Assembly: GCA_021736985.1 (NCBI GenBank)
Contig: JAIPEW010000002.1
Location: 124,001 to 188,000 of the forward strand
From: Clostridiales bacterium
GTDB taxonomy: Bacteria; Bacillota; Desulfotomaculia; Desulfotomaculales; VENG01
Length of the DNA: 64,000 nt
Reading direction: 5' to 3'
The position numbers and the translations under genes are program-made. The notes under the pieces were generated by a model that was not told the DNA's origin, searched no databases, and saw only the letters and a program-made list of their open reading frames with translations. Each line of letters begins with the position of its first letter. Position 1 is the stretch's first letter. Below are positions 17,820 through 27,098 of this stretch, one piece after another.

Positions 17820-18422
17820 TTACTGGCTATTTCTCAGGCTTTGTGTAGCCCTGGATAGTTCACAAATCCTGCGGGCCAGTATACGTGCCCTTTTTAAGCC
17901 TTGATCATCTTCATTGGAAGGTTTTTGAGTACATCCTCCAAGATGACCTGCATCATCTTCATGGTACCCGTCTCCAACAACAGTCATACCCTGGCACAAC
18001 ATCATATCCTGTATTGCACGCAACGTAGTTTCCTGCCCACCGTAGCGAGCAGCACCGACTGCAAGCGCCCCTCCTATTTTATTTACAAGCATTTTATTAG
18101 TACGCAATTTTCTACTCTTATCCCAAAACCCTTTTAGCAAAGCAGAAACCGTGCAAAAATATACCGGGCTTCCTATAATTATTCCATCAGCTTTGCACAT
18201 TAAGTTAAAGGTATCTTCTAATGCCGTTCCCTTGTAACATTTGCCTTCACACGGGCTAGAACAGGCAACACAATAAGGTATACTTACACTTTTTAAAGCT
18301 TCTGATACTTGTATAAAATCACATTCAGCACCTGCTTTTTTAGCTTCACTTAAGGCAGTATCCAGCATGTAAGCAGTATTACCGTTTCTATTAGGGCTTC
18401 CATTAACAGCTAAAACAAGCAT
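17820..18422 (-). CDS. NADPH-dependent FMN reductase / iron-sulfur flavoprotein-like
   Basis: A 200-residue flavodoxin-fold protein: FMN phosphate-binding loop VNGSPNRNGNTAYML at the N-terminus, then CVACSSPCEGKCYKG (about residues 52-66) which carries a cluster-like Cys pattern, and GIIIGSPVYFCTVSALLKGFWD. The Cys spacing is reminiscent of the iron-sulfur flavoproteins of methanogens and clostridia. Redox partner unknown. ATG follows AGGGGTTG. Confidence 0.82.
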   Translation of the reverse strand: MLVLAVNGSPNRNGNTAYMLDTALSEAKKAGAECDFIQVSEALKSVSIPYCVACSSPCEGKCYKGTALEDTFNLMCKADGIIIGSPVYFCTVSALLKGFWDKSRKLRTNKMLVNKIGGALAVGAARYGGQETTLRAIQDMMLCQGMTVVGDGYHEDDAGHLGGCTQKPSNEDDQGLKRARILARRICELSRATQSLRNSQ

Positions 18423-18517
18423 GGGGACAACCCCTTTCTGTCATAATTATTTTAATTTAATTATACTAAGACATTATACCAGTATATGTATAAACTTAAT
18501 CTTCGAACTATACATGT

Positions 18518-19090
18518 TTACAATTTTACACTGTATATAACATTATATGTGGGTCCTCTTTTATTAAGAATACTCTGCATTAAATCTATTGTACCAACTT
18601 TTACTCCATCTAACTTTTTGTCCCCGGGTGCCAAACTAATTGCTTTATTCATAAATTCTGAACAATTACCTGGGGACTTAAAACGTGCTAATGTTAAATG
18701 TGGTGAAAACGGCTTTTTATCTTCATCAAATCCTAAAAAAAGAAGAGCTTGCTGTATTTTTTTATATATATTCTCCAGCAAATCTTCATTTCCTTCTATC
18801 CCAGCCCAAAAAATTCTTGGTTTCCCTAATCCAGGAAAACAGCCAACACCTTTTACTTGTATATTGAATGGGCCCATACCACTTATTGAATCTTCAACTG
18901 CACTGGTTATATCTTCTAGTTGAACAGTCTCTATATCACCCATAAATTTCATCGTAAGGTGTATATTTTGTTCTTCCACCCATTTTATATTAACTGGCAT
19001 TTGCTGCAGGGGTTCTTTTAAATATTTATATAAATTTTGTTTTACATCAGCCGGTAGATTAATGGCCCAGAAAACACGCATTTTAGACAC
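18518..19090 (-). CDS. thpR: RNA 2',3'-cyclic phosphodiesterase (LigT/ThpR)
   Basis: 2H-phosphoesterase family, about 190 residues. Both catalytic HxT motifs are present: HLTMKFMG near residue 45 and HLTLARFK near residue 130. Hydrolyses 2',3'-cyclic phosphate ends of RNA. The start is uncertain: GTG at 19090 is well spaced from GAGGT, while ATG at 19096 is too close and ATG at 19081 too far. Confidence 0.9.
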   Translation of the reverse strand: MSKMRVFWAINLPADVKQNLYKYLKEPLQQMPVNIKWVEEQNIHLTMKFMGDIETVQLEDITSAVEDSISGMGPFNIQVKGVGCFPGLGKPRIFWAGIEGNEDLLENIYKKIQQALLFLGFDEDKKPFSPHLTLARFKSPGNCSEFMNKAISLAPGDKKLDGVKVGTIDLMQSILNKRGPTYNVIYSVKL

Positions 19091-19198
19091 CGGCATTACC
19101 TCGCTTTTTATATGTTGAACATATACTGCTTATTCTGCATCAGATAAACTAATCCTTCAAAAAAACAAAAAATAATTTTACCAAGCACCTCTGATCAA

Positions 19199-19436
19199 AC
19201 TTCCACGAGTTTCTTGCTCACAACGGAGAATGAAAACTCTTCTAATAGCTAGATGGGGGACCGGGGCAAAGGGCAGCGGTGAGAAGTGGGAAATTAGAGG
19301 TGGGAAAAAGAAAAAGTCTACGCAGCAGACTTCCTCAAATTGTCACACTTCCCACCTCCCACATCACACTTCGCAAATGACGGGCTATGCAACGCACCCA
19401 GACTCCGCTACCTTCCGGAAATCCACCGGCCCTTTC
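19199..19436 (-). repeat. Dispersed structured repeat, full copy B (interrupted)
   Basis: On the minus strand it repeats copy A: AAAGGGCCGGTG, then GAAGGTAGCGGAGTCTGGG, GCATAGCCCGTCATTTGC, CCGGTCC, and the tail module with CTCCGTTGTGAG and CTCGTGGAAGTTT. The stem GGGCCGG now faces CCGGTCC, where one G-C pair has become G-U, so pairing is kept. A 107-bp foreign stretch (19271-19377) sits inside. The remaining bases 19437-19513 are AT-rich with no gene. Confidence 0.72.
19271..19377. mobile_element. Small MITE-like insertion inside repeat copy B
   Basis: Absent from copy A at the matching position. Flanked by direct repeats GCAAA (19266-19270 and 19373-19377), a probable 5-bp target duplication. 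The ends are imperfect inverted repeats: GTGAGAAGTGGGAAA..GAGGTGGGAA on the left against TTCCCACCTC..CACACTTC on the right. The centre holds a small hairpin AGTCT/AGACT. No coding capacity, so it would need a transposase in trans. Confidence 0.65.
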
Positions 19437-19513
19437 AATTTGCAGATTGTTATCTGCGCTTAAGACCATAGCCTTTTAGGAAGTTTTCTTATTAAAGTTT
19501 TTAATTTATAAAT

Positions 19514-19544
19514 AAAAAAAGGACAGTACTGCTGTCCTTTTTTT
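19514..19544 (-). terminator. Terminator of the ppdK operon
   Basis: AAAGGACAG pairs with CTGTCCTTT around TACTG, with T-runs on both strands, just after the ppdK stop. Confidence 0.85.
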
Positions 19545-19553
19545 ATTATATAA

Positions 19554-22196
19554 TTAGTTATTGATTTTAGCTTGAGCAGCTGACAGCCTGGCAATCGGGA
19601 CACGGAACGGTGAACAACTTACATAATTAAGACCAACTAAGTGACAAAATTCAATTGAGTTTGGTTCACCACCATGCTCACCACAAATTCCAATAAGTAA
19701 GTCCGGGTTTGTCTTACGACTTTCTTGTACACTTACCTCCATAAGCCTGCCAACTCCGTCCCGGTCAAGTACAATAAAAGGATTTTCTGCTAAAATCTTT
19801 TTATCTATATATTCATGTAAAAACTTAGCCTCCGCGTCATCCCTGCTAAAACCAAAGGTAGTTTGAGTAAGATCGTTAGTGCCGAAAGAAAAAAACTCGG
19901 CTTCTTTAGCAATTTCCCCTGAAAGCAGCGTAGCCCTAGGCACCTCTATCATTGTCCCAATCATATAATTAAACTTAACACCGCTCTCTTCTATAACTTT
20001 ATCTGCTATTTCAATAACATCTTTGCGTACAAAAGATAGTTCATTTATATCTCCTATTAAAGGTATTTCAACTTCAGGAAGAACATCATAACCTTCCTTT
20101 ACCAGGCGTGCGGTAGCCTGGAAAATGGCCCTAGCCTGCATATTACATATTTCTGGATAAGTAATTCCCAACCGGCAGCCCCGGTGACCTAGCATTGGAT
20201 TAAACTCGGTAAGCTGTCTCACCTGTTTTAAAAGATCTTCTTTCTCTGCCAGTTTATCTTTATCACCATTGGTTATACGAAGTTCTGTAATTTCCACCAA
20301 CAGTTCCTCTTTATCCGGCAAGAATTCATGCAGCGGTGGATCTAAAAACCTGATTGTTACTGGAAATCCTGACATAGCTTTTAAAATTCCGTAAAAGTCT
20401 TCTTCTTGCATAGGAAGAAGCTTATCAAGGGCTTCTTTCCTTTTTTCCTCACTGCGTGCCAGGATCATTTCCTGAACTATAGGCAGCCGGTCATTTCCCA
20501 TAAACATGTGCTCAGTACGGCACAGCCCAATACCTTCTGCTCCTAATTCCCTGGATTTAGCAGCATCTTGAGGAGTATCCGCATTGGCCCTGATCCCGAG
20601 CTTTCTTGTCGCATCTGCCCATTCCAAGAGTTGTTGAAATTCATCGCTGAGCTCAGGTTCCAGCATAGGTACTTCACCTACAATGACATGGCCAGTACCT
20701 CCATCTACAGATAAAATATCACCTTTATTAAACTGTCTATCTTCTACTAAGAATGTCTCTTTTTCATAATTTATCTGTAGCGCTTCACAACCACATACAC
20801 ATGGTTTTCCCATTCCTCTTGCTACTACTGCTGCGTGACTAGTCATTCCTCCCCTGGAAGTAAGCACCCCTTGCGAAGCTACAATACCATGTATATCGTC
20901 AGGTGTAGTTTCCGTACGAACTAGTATGACCTTCTGTCCTTCTTGTGCTTTTTTCTCAGCCTCGTCAGCATTAAATATAATTTGGCCGCTGGCAGCACCG
21001 GGTGAAGCCGGAAGCCCTTTAGCTGCGATATCCAATTCAGCATTAGGATCTATACGCCTGTGTAATAAATTATCCAGGTGAGATGGTTCTACCATGTTCA
21101 GCGCTTTTTCTTTACTAATAAGCCCTTCTTTTACCATATCAACAGCGATTTTTAATGCTGCCTGGGCAGTTCTTTTTCCTTTTCGCGTCTGTAATAAATA
21201 AAGTTTACCACGTTCAATAGTAAATTCAATATCCTGGACATCACGATAATGTTCTTCCAACAAATGGCACGTATTTACAAACTGTTCATAAACATCAGGC
21301 ATTTCATCTTTTAAAGAAGATATATGCCGCGGTGTCCTGATACCGGCAACAACATCCTCCCCCTGGGCATTTGTAAGATATTCCCCATACAAATTCTTTT
21401 CTCCTGTAGAAGGATCGCGGGTAAAAGCAACCCCTGTGCCACAATCATCCCCCAGGTTGCCATAAACCATAGCTACAATATTTACTGCAGTACCAAGATC
21501 ATCAGGTATTTTGTTTACTCTGCGGTAGACAATAGCCCTATCAATATTCCACGAATTAAATACTGCATATATAGCTTTAAACAGTTGTTCTTCAGGATCT
21601 TGCGGAAAAGGCTTACCAGTTTCTTTTTCAATTAACTGCTTATAATTTTCAATAACTTCTTTCCAATCACTTGCAGATAATTCATAATCAAACTGGTAAT
21701 TTTTTTGATTTTTTTTTCGCTGCAAGTAATCTTCAAATTTTTGATGTTCTATACCCAGTACAACATCACCAAACATGTTTAAAAAACGCCTGTAACAATC
21801 CATGGCAAAACGCTCATCATTAGATTGTGCAGCCAGTCCTTGCACCGTCTCATCATTCAACCCCAGGTTAAGTACAGTATCCATCATACCCGGCATGGAT
21901 ATTGGGGCGCCAGAACGAACGCTAACCAGTAATGGAGCTTTAGGATCTCCGAATTTTTTACCTGTTTCATTTTCCAGGACCTTTAATTTATCCTGTACTT
22001 GTTCCTCCATGCCGGGTGGAAATTGCAAGTTCTTTTCATAAAATGCATTGCATGCTTCTGTAGTAATTATCATGCCGGGAGGCACAGTAAGGCCAATATT
22101 GGTCATTTCAGCCAGGTTAGCCCCTTTTCCTCCTAAAAGATTTTTAAGATCAGCGCTCCCTTCTTCGAATAAATAAACATATTTATTACCTTCCAT
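19554..22196 (-). CDS. ppdK: Pyruvate, phosphate dikinase
   Basis: Interconverts pyruvate + ATP + Pi and PEP + AMP + PPi. At 880 residues it is full length. N-terminal nucleotide-binding part: LLGGKGANLAEMTNIGL; the phosphohistidine domain has GGMTSHAAVVARGMGKPCVCG with the catalytic His and the adjacent Thr used for regulation; the PEP/pyruvate domain contains LGAEGIGLCRTEHMF and C-terminal ICGEHGGEPNSIEF. ATG follows GGGGGG. It overlaps the end of its own regulator gene by 11 bp, so the two are co-translated. Confidence 0.97.
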   Translation of the reverse strand: MEGNKYVYLFEEGSADLKNLLGGKGANLAEMTNIGLTVPPGMIITTEACNAFYEKNLQFPPGMEEQVQDKLKVLENETGKKFGDPKAPLLVSVRSGAPISMPGMMDTVLNLGLNDETVQGLAAQSNDERFAMDCYRRFLNMFGDVVLGIEHQKFEDYLQRKKNQKNYQFDYELSASDWKEVIENYKQLIEKETGKPFPQDPEEQLFKAIYAVFNSWNIDRAIVYRRVNKIPDDLGTAVNIVAMVYGNLGDDCGTGVAFTRDPSTGEKNLYGEYLTNAQGEDVVAGIRTPRHISSLKDEMPDVYEQFVNTCHLLEEHYRDVQDIEFTIERGKLYLLQTRKGKRTAQAALKIAVDMVKEGLISKEKALNMVEPSHLDNLLHRRIDPNAELDIAAKGLPASPGAASGQIIFNADEAEKKAQEGQKVILVRTETTPDDIHGIVASQGVLTSRGGMTSHAAVVARGMGKPCVCGCEALQINYEKETFLVEDRQFNKGDILSVDGGTGHVIVGEVPMLEPELSDEFQQLLEWADATRKLGIRANADTPQDAAKSRELGAEGIGLCRTEHMFMGNDRLPIVQEMILARSEEKRKEALDKLLPMQEEDFYGILKAMSGFPVTIRFLDPPLHEFLPDKEELLVEITELRITNGDKDKLAEKEDLLKQVRQLTEFNPMLGHRGCRLGITYPEICNMQARAIFQATARLVKEGYDVLPEVEIPLIGDINELSFVRKDVIEIADKVIEESGVKFNYMIGTMIEVPRATLLSGEIAKEAEFFSFGTNDLTQTTFGFSRDDAEAKFLHEYIDKKILAENPFIVLDRDGVGRLMEVSVQESRKTNPDLLIGICGEHGGEPNSIEFCHLVGLNYVSCSPFRVPIARLSAAQAKINN

Positions 22197-23022
22197 GTCT
22201 TTCCCCCCTATAATATATTTCCAACACCCTGCTTGCTGTCTCCTCTACCGCCTTATTACTGGCATCTATTATAGAACAGCCGGCTTTTTTCATTATTTTT
22301 TCGGCATATTCTAATTCACGCATTATGCGCTCCATGCTTGCATAATCAGCATTTGAAGTTAGCCCCAGGGTCTTAAGCCTTTCTCGTCTTATTTCATTTA
22401 AAAGCTGGGGCTGTATAGTTAATCCTATAAGGCGGTTAACAGGTATTTTAAATATTTCTTCCGGAGGTGAAACCTCTGGTACTAACGGCACATTAGCCGC
22501 CTTAATTCTCTTGTGGGCCATGTACATACATAAGGGGGTTTTAGAAGTACGGCTGACTCCTATAATAACCATGTCTGCTTTTAATATCCCCCGTGGATCT
22601 TTTCCATCATCATATTTTACTGCAAATTCAATAGCATCTACTTTACGAAAATAATCCCGGTCCATTTTACGCACTAAACCAGGCTCTAACTTAGGATACC
22701 TGCCGTAAAGCTGGCCCAATGCATCCAGCATAGAACTCATTATATCTACGGCAATTACACCGTGCTTGCTTACCTCACTCTTTAATACTTCTTTCAATTC
22801 AGGTAACACTAGGGTATAAGCTATTATTGCCTGGTTATGTTTGACTTCTTTAACAATTTCCCCGATTTCTTTACTTTCATTAACATATGGAACGCGCCTA
22901 ATTTCTATTTCTCCACCATCAAATTGACTTGCTGCAGCCCTGGCTACAAGTTCTGCAGTTTCACCTATGGAATCAGAGAGTATATATACAATTGGGGTAG
23001 ACTCTTTGCTCCCGGTTGAAAT
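22186..23022 (-). CDS. PPDK regulatory protein (bifunctional kinase/Pi-dependent phosphorylase)
   Basis: DUF299 family: inactivates PPDK by ADP-dependent Thr phosphorylation and reactivates it by phosphorolysis. Visible: N-terminal IVYILSDSIGETAELVARAA, the P-loop-like VIIGVSRTSKTPLCMYMA near residue 150, and LIGLTIQPQLLNEIR. I place the start at ATT 23020-23022, exactly 8 nt after AAGGAGG (23031-23037); this gives 278 residues, close to the usual 270. The alternative ATG at 23043 lies upstream of that Shine-Dalgarno, overlaps ccpN, and has only a weak one. Role is supported by the ppdK gene downstream. Confidence 0.92.
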   Translation of the reverse strand: MSTGSKESTPIVYILSDSIGETAELVARAAASQFDGGEIEIRRVPYVNESKEIGEIVKEVKHNQAIIAYTLVLPELKEVLKSEVSKHGVIAVDIMSSMLDALGQLYGRYPKLEPGLVRKMDRDYFRKVDAIEFAVKYDDGKDPRGILKADMVIIGVSRTSKTPLCMYMAHKRIKAANVPLVPEVSPPEEIFKIPVNRLIGLTIQPQLLNEIRRERLKTLGLTSNADYASMERIMRELEYAEKIMKKAGCSIIDASNKAVEETASRVLEIYYRGERHGR

Positions 23023-23035
23023 GGGAACCGCCTCC

Positions 23036-23668
23036 TTAACCATCACTTTCACCAAATTCAACAAAAATTCTGGTTATATTAGTTTTACTAACCCTACCCA
23101 ATACCTCATATTCATTGTTTACTGTTTTTACTACTGGAACTGCATCTATTTCGTGATTTATAATTTTTTCAGCTGCTGTTAGTACTGAGTCTTCCAGTGT
23201 TACTGTTATTATATTAGGCATGCGAGTCATGATTACACTTACAGGTAATTTATTAATGTCCTGCCCACCTAAAGTAATTTTTAACAGATCCTTACGAGAA
23301 ATAACCCCGTCCAATATCCCGTCACCCTTAACTACAAAGAGAGTACCAACATCTTCTATGAACATGGTAACCACAGCATCATAAACAGTACATTGCTCAG
23401 AGACTACTACAGGTACCGATTTTATTTCTGAAGTTTTTATGCGATGCAATTTATCAGCAAACACCTTGGAAGGGGACTTGCCACTATAAAAATAGCCTAC
23501 ACGGGGCCTTGCTTCTAAGATACCGGACATTGTCAATATGGCCATGTCCGGCCTTAGTGTAGCCCTGGTTAAGTTTAACCTTTCAGCAATCTGTTCACCT
23601 GTTATGGGCCCATCTTGCTTTACTATCTCTAAAATCCTTTCCTGCCGGTTATTAAGTTCCAAACTCAT
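23036..23668 (-). CDS. ccpN: CcpN-like transcriptional repressor (HTH + two CBS domains)
   Basis: N-terminal winged helix-turn-helix (RQERILEIVKQDGPITGEQIAERLNLTRATLRPD) and two CBS domains (about residues 80-205). In Bacillus, CcpN (YqzB) represses gluconeogenic genes and is encoded next to the PPDK-regulator homologue YqfL; the same order is seen here. 210 residues, usual size. ATG at 23668 follows AAGGGGCG. Likely to sense adenine nucleotides through the CBS pair (family knowledge). Confidence 0.88.
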   Translation of the reverse strand: MSLELNNRQERILEIVKQDGPITGEQIAERLNLTRATLRPDMAILTMSGILEARPRVGYFYSGKSPSKVFADKLHRIKTSEIKSVPVVVSEQCTVYDAVVTMFIEDVGTLFVVKGDGILDGVISRKDLLKITLGGQDINKLPVSVIMTRMPNIITVTLEDSVLTAAEKIINHEIDAVPVVKTVNNEYEVLGRVSKTNITRIFVEFGESDG

Positions 23669-23782
23669 CGCCCCTTAATAGAGCAAATATGTCATACTAA
23701 TTAACAGCCGCCCCCCTAATATATATATTATATATTAACATAAATTTACCTTCTGCGTGTAAAAAAATTAAATACTGCTTTA

Positions 23783-25873
23783 CTAAACAAAATTTTCCTT
23801 TTCTAATTTATTTAATTCTGCTACCTGTTCCATGAAAAGCATAATATTATTAAGCAAAGCCAGCCGGTTTTCTTTTAACTCTGTATTATCAACCATTACC
23901 ATTACCTGCTCAAAATAATTATCAACAGGCTCCTTTAATCCAGCCATGCAAACCAGGGCATCATAGTACTGCTGCTTATTTAGTAAGTATTGTACTTTTT
24001 GCTCAAGCTCTTTAAAAATTGTATAGAGCTCTTTCTCAGCAGCATCTTCTAATAAATCCTTCCTGACTTGTTTATTTGAAACCTTTTTACCTAGATTAAA
24101 AACGCGGTTATAAGCAGTCATAACTTTTTCATATTCCTGCGCTTTTCTGAACTTTTCTAATTCTTCCCCCCGGGCACAAGTATCCGCAATATCATCAAGC
24201 TGCTCTTTTAAAACAGCTTCCACTGTATCATAAGCCATCCCAGCATCTCTAAGAAGAACACGTACCCTCTGCCGGAAAAATTCATGCAAGCTGTTCAAAA
24301 CCTCGTCCTCATCTTTGAGATTATCAACACCAGAATTTAAATTTTTATAAGCCTTTTTAATCAATTCAAGCAGCGATATATTGACACCGCTATCAAGTAT
24401 TATATTACATATTCCCAGTGCTTGACGGCGCAAAGCATATGGATCCTGCGAACCTGTAGGCTGCATCCCTATACTAAAACATCCTGCCAGCGTATCTATT
24501 TTATCTGCAATACTCAAAGCTTGTCCCGGAAAAGTAATAGGCAGGCTGTCACCGGCATAACGGGGAAGATAATGCTCATATATTGCACTAGCCACAGGCT
24601 CACCTTCCCCAGAACGAAGTGCGTATTCTCTACCCATAATACCCTGCAGTTCAGGAAATTCATATATCATGTTCGTAACTAGATCAGCCTTTGCCAGAAA
24701 AGCTGCCCTGGAAGTAGTGCGCATATCGTCTTCATTTTTACTTAGTATTTTTATTAAATACTGTACCAATTCAGAAACACGTTCCGTTTTTTGATAAACA
24801 GTACCCAGGCTTTCCTGAAAAACAACTTTTTTAAGATGTTCTACCCTGGCTTCAAGAGAATGTTTTAAGTCTTCATTCCAGAAGAACGAGGCATCTTCCA
24901 GCCGGGCCTTCAAAACCCTTTCATTACCTGCCCGGATGACATCCAGGTACTCTGCCCCGCCATTATTAACAGCAATAAATTTAGGCATAAGACCTCCAGC
25001 GTTCTTTTCTACCGGGAAAAAACGCTGGTGTTCAATCATAGAAGTAATTAAAACTTCTGGCGGCAAATCAAGATAGGCAGAATCAAAACTCCCACACAAT
25101 GCTGTAGGATACTCTACCAAGTTATTTACTTCATTTATTAGACTTTCATCGTAATAAATCTTACCTTCAACTTCTTTCGCTAATACTTCGATCTGTTCAC
25201 GTATACGATTTTTTCTCTCCTCAGGGACTGCAATCACATATGATTCTTTTAAAATTGCGCAGTAATCAGAAGGTTTACTTATTTCAACTTTACCACTGCT
25301 TAAAAACCTGTGGCCGTAACTTTCGCGGCCGGATTTCACTCCTACAAACTCAAAAGGTATTTCTGTTTGCCCGTAAAGGGCTACCAGCCAGCGTACAGGA
25401 CGGATAAAACGATATTCTTGATTTCCCCAGCGCATAGATTTGGGAAAATGCATGTGTGATATTATGTCAGGAGCCATTTCTGTAAGGAGTTCATTTGCAT
25501 AGCGCCCCTCTTCTTTCTTTTCTGCAAAAACATATTCTACATGCCCCACGTTTTTAATAACCAAGTCATCTAGAGAAACTCCCTGGCTTTTAGCAAAACC
25601 AATAGCTGCTTTAGTTGGTTCACCATCTTTAAAGGCTACTTTTTTAGCCGGGCCCTTAACTTCTTCTTTTACTGAATCCTGCCTTCCTGATACCCCATTT
25701 ACTAAAAGTGTCATGCGGCGAGGAGTTCCCATGGTTATAATATCATCAAACTGTAAGCGGTTATCTTTAAAAATCGATGCTGCTGTTTCTTTTAATTGCG
25801 CAAACACCGGATCTAAAAAACGTGCCGGCATCTCTTCTACACCTATTTCCAAGAGAAAATCTTCTTTAGTCAA
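23783..25873 (-). CDS. glyS: Glycyl-tRNA synthetase beta subunit
   Basis: The 696-residue beta subunit of the bacterial alpha2beta2 enzyme. Typical start FLLEIGVEEMPARFLDP, then the conserved MRWGNQEYRFIRPVRWLVAL, LITSMIEHQRFFPVEK and a C-terminal DALR-type anticodon-binding helical region. Start TTG at 25873 after GGAGGGGG, directly adjoining the glyQ stop. Expression is controlled by the T-box upstream of glyQ. Confidence 0.96.
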   Translation of the reverse strand: MTKEDFLLEIGVEEMPARFLDPVFAQLKETAASIFKDNRLQFDDIITMGTPRRMTLLVNGVSGRQDSVKEEVKGPAKKVAFKDGEPTKAAIGFAKSQGVSLDDLVIKNVGHVEYVFAEKKEEGRYANELLTEMAPDIISHMHFPKSMRWGNQEYRFIRPVRWLVALYGQTEIPFEFVGVKSGRESYGHRFLSSGKVEISKPSDYCAILKESYVIAVPEERKNRIREQIEVLAKEVEGKIYYDESLINEVNNLVEYPTALCGSFDSAYLDLPPEVLITSMIEHQRFFPVEKNAGGLMPKFIAVNNGGAEYLDVIRAGNERVLKARLEDASFFWNEDLKHSLEARVEHLKKVVFQESLGTVYQKTERVSELVQYLIKILSKNEDDMRTTSRAAFLAKADLVTNMIYEFPELQGIMGREYALRSGEGEPVASAIYEHYLPRYAGDSLPITFPGQALSIADKIDTLAGCFSIGMQPTGSQDPYALRRQALGICNIILDSGVNISLLELIKKAYKNLNSGVDNLKDEDEVLNSLHEFFRQRVRVLLRDAGMAYDTVEAVLKEQLDDIADTCARGEELEKFRKAQEYEKVMTAYNRVFNLGKKVSNKQVRKDLLEDAAEKELYTIFKELEQKVQYLLNKQQYYDALVCMAGLKEPVDNYFEQVMVMVDNTELKENRLALLNNIMLFMEQVAELNKLEKENFV

Positions 25874-26752
25874 TTATGCCCCCTCCTTATTGAGCATTGG
25901 ATAGCCCATTTCTTCCCTTTGTTTTACATATGCACTTGCGCAAGCCCGGGACAAGTTCCGAACACGCCCTATGTACGCTGTTCTCTCGGTTACGCTTATA
26001 GCACCCCGGGCATCCAGAAGATTAAAAACATGAGAGCATTTCAATACATAATCGTAAGCCGGCAGTACCAGCTCGTTTTTTACTATGCGCAGAGCTTCTG
26101 ACTCAAACATATCAAAAAGTGTAAAGAGCATAGCTGTGTCAACCTGTTCAAAATTATAGTAGGAATACTCTACTTCTGCGCGATGATAAATATCACCATA
26201 GTAAACCCCGTCAGCCCACTCAATATCAAAGACACTATCTTTTCCCTGGATATACATTGCAATTCGTTCAAGCCCGTATGTAATTTCTGCACTTACCGGA
26301 TAACAGTCAATACCACCACATTGCTGAAAATAAGTAAATTGGGTTATTTCCAGACCATCCAACCAAGCTTCCCAGCCCAGTCCCCAGGCACCCAGCGTCG
26401 GAGATTCCCAATTATCCTCCACCAGGCGTATATCGTGCATTTTAGGATCAACCCCCATAGCCTGTAAGCTGTCCAAGTAAACTTCAACCACATCATCTGG
26501 CGAAGGCTTTAATATTACTTGATACTGGTAATAATGCTGCAGACGATTAGGATTATCACCGTACCGCCCATCAGTAGGCCTGCGTGAAGGCTCAACATAA
26601 GCCGTTCTCCAAGGTTCTGGGCCCAGAGAACGCAAGAATGTTGACGGGTTCATGGTTCCAGCTCCTTTTTCTATATCATAAGGCTGTTGAATAATACAAT
26701 TTTGTTTAGCCCAAAACACATTTAATGATTGAATTAAATCCTGGAAATTGAT
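25874..26752 (-). CDS. glyQ: Glycyl-tRNA synthetase alpha subunit
   Basis: Catalytic alpha subunit. Conserved blocks: [57 protein letters not shown] and [14 protein letters not shown]. The usual N-terminus of the family (MNFQDLI...) is encoded only if translation begins at ATC (26750-26752): [11 protein letters not shown], 8 nt after GGGAGG at 26761-26766. The GTG at 26719 would delete 11 conserved residues and has no ribosome binding site, and no ATG, GTG or TTG occurs upstream before a stop. 292 residues with the ATC start, the normal size. Confidence 0.96.
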   Translation of the reverse strand: MNFQDLIQSLNVFWAKQNCIIQQPYDIEKGAGTMNPSTFLRSLGPEPWRTAYVEPSRRPTDGRYGDNPNRLQHYYQYQVILKPSPDDVVEVYLDSLQAMGVDPKMHDIRLVEDNWESPTLGAWGLGWEAWLDGLEITQFTYFQQCGGIDCYPVSAEITYGLERIAMYIQGKDSVFDIEWADGVYYGDIYHRAEVEYSYYNFEQVDTAMLFTLFDMFESEALRIVKNELVLPAYDYVLKCSHVFNLLDARGAISVTERTAYIGRVRNLSRACASAYVKQREEMGYPMLNKEGA

Positions 26753-26816
26753 TGTTAATCCCTCCCGTTTAACTAAAATATATAAGAATTATTATAATGC
26801 AAAATACTTAAAACAC

Positions 26817-27060
26817 AACTAAGCCTCTCGTCCCTGGCAAATGCCAGGGACGAGAGGCTTTCCCGCGGTTCCACCCTGATTGGCAGTCCAAACTACCCTC
26901 TTTTACTATGCAAGCTTTACTCGTTGTAAAAAACAACTTTCCTCTTGCAGCTCCGGAAGCCCTTTCAGCCAAGTTCATTTACCAGTTTCCACCATCCCGG
27001 TTCTCTATAAAACTACCTTCGCCTACTCTTTCCATCACAGCACACTATAAACTTTTGGCT
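26817..27060 (-). ncRNA. T-box leader (glycine-specific) controlling glyQS
   Basis: On the minus strand: a long Stem I region with AGAGAACCGGGATGGTGG, then the antiterminator T-box sequence GGGTGGAACCGCGGG (26862-26876), then a strong terminator, AAGCCTCTCGTCCCTGGC with its complement (26821-26860). Uncharged tRNA-Gly should disrupt the terminator. The specifier codon was not positioned with certainty; identity as glycine rests on the genes it precedes. Confidence 0.93.
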
Positions 27061-27098
27061 GTAATTTATCAAATTAAAAGTATGAAGTCAAATACAAT

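Noticed and set aside
13549-19436. CRISPR array
   Set aside because: Repeats found here are few, long, in both orientations and unevenly spaced; no regular repeat-spacer pattern or cas gene exists in the window.
19230-19463. 77-residue plus-strand frame across repeat copy B
   Set aside because: It spans the repeat and the MITE insert, has low-complexity Lys and His runs, and no ribosome binding site.
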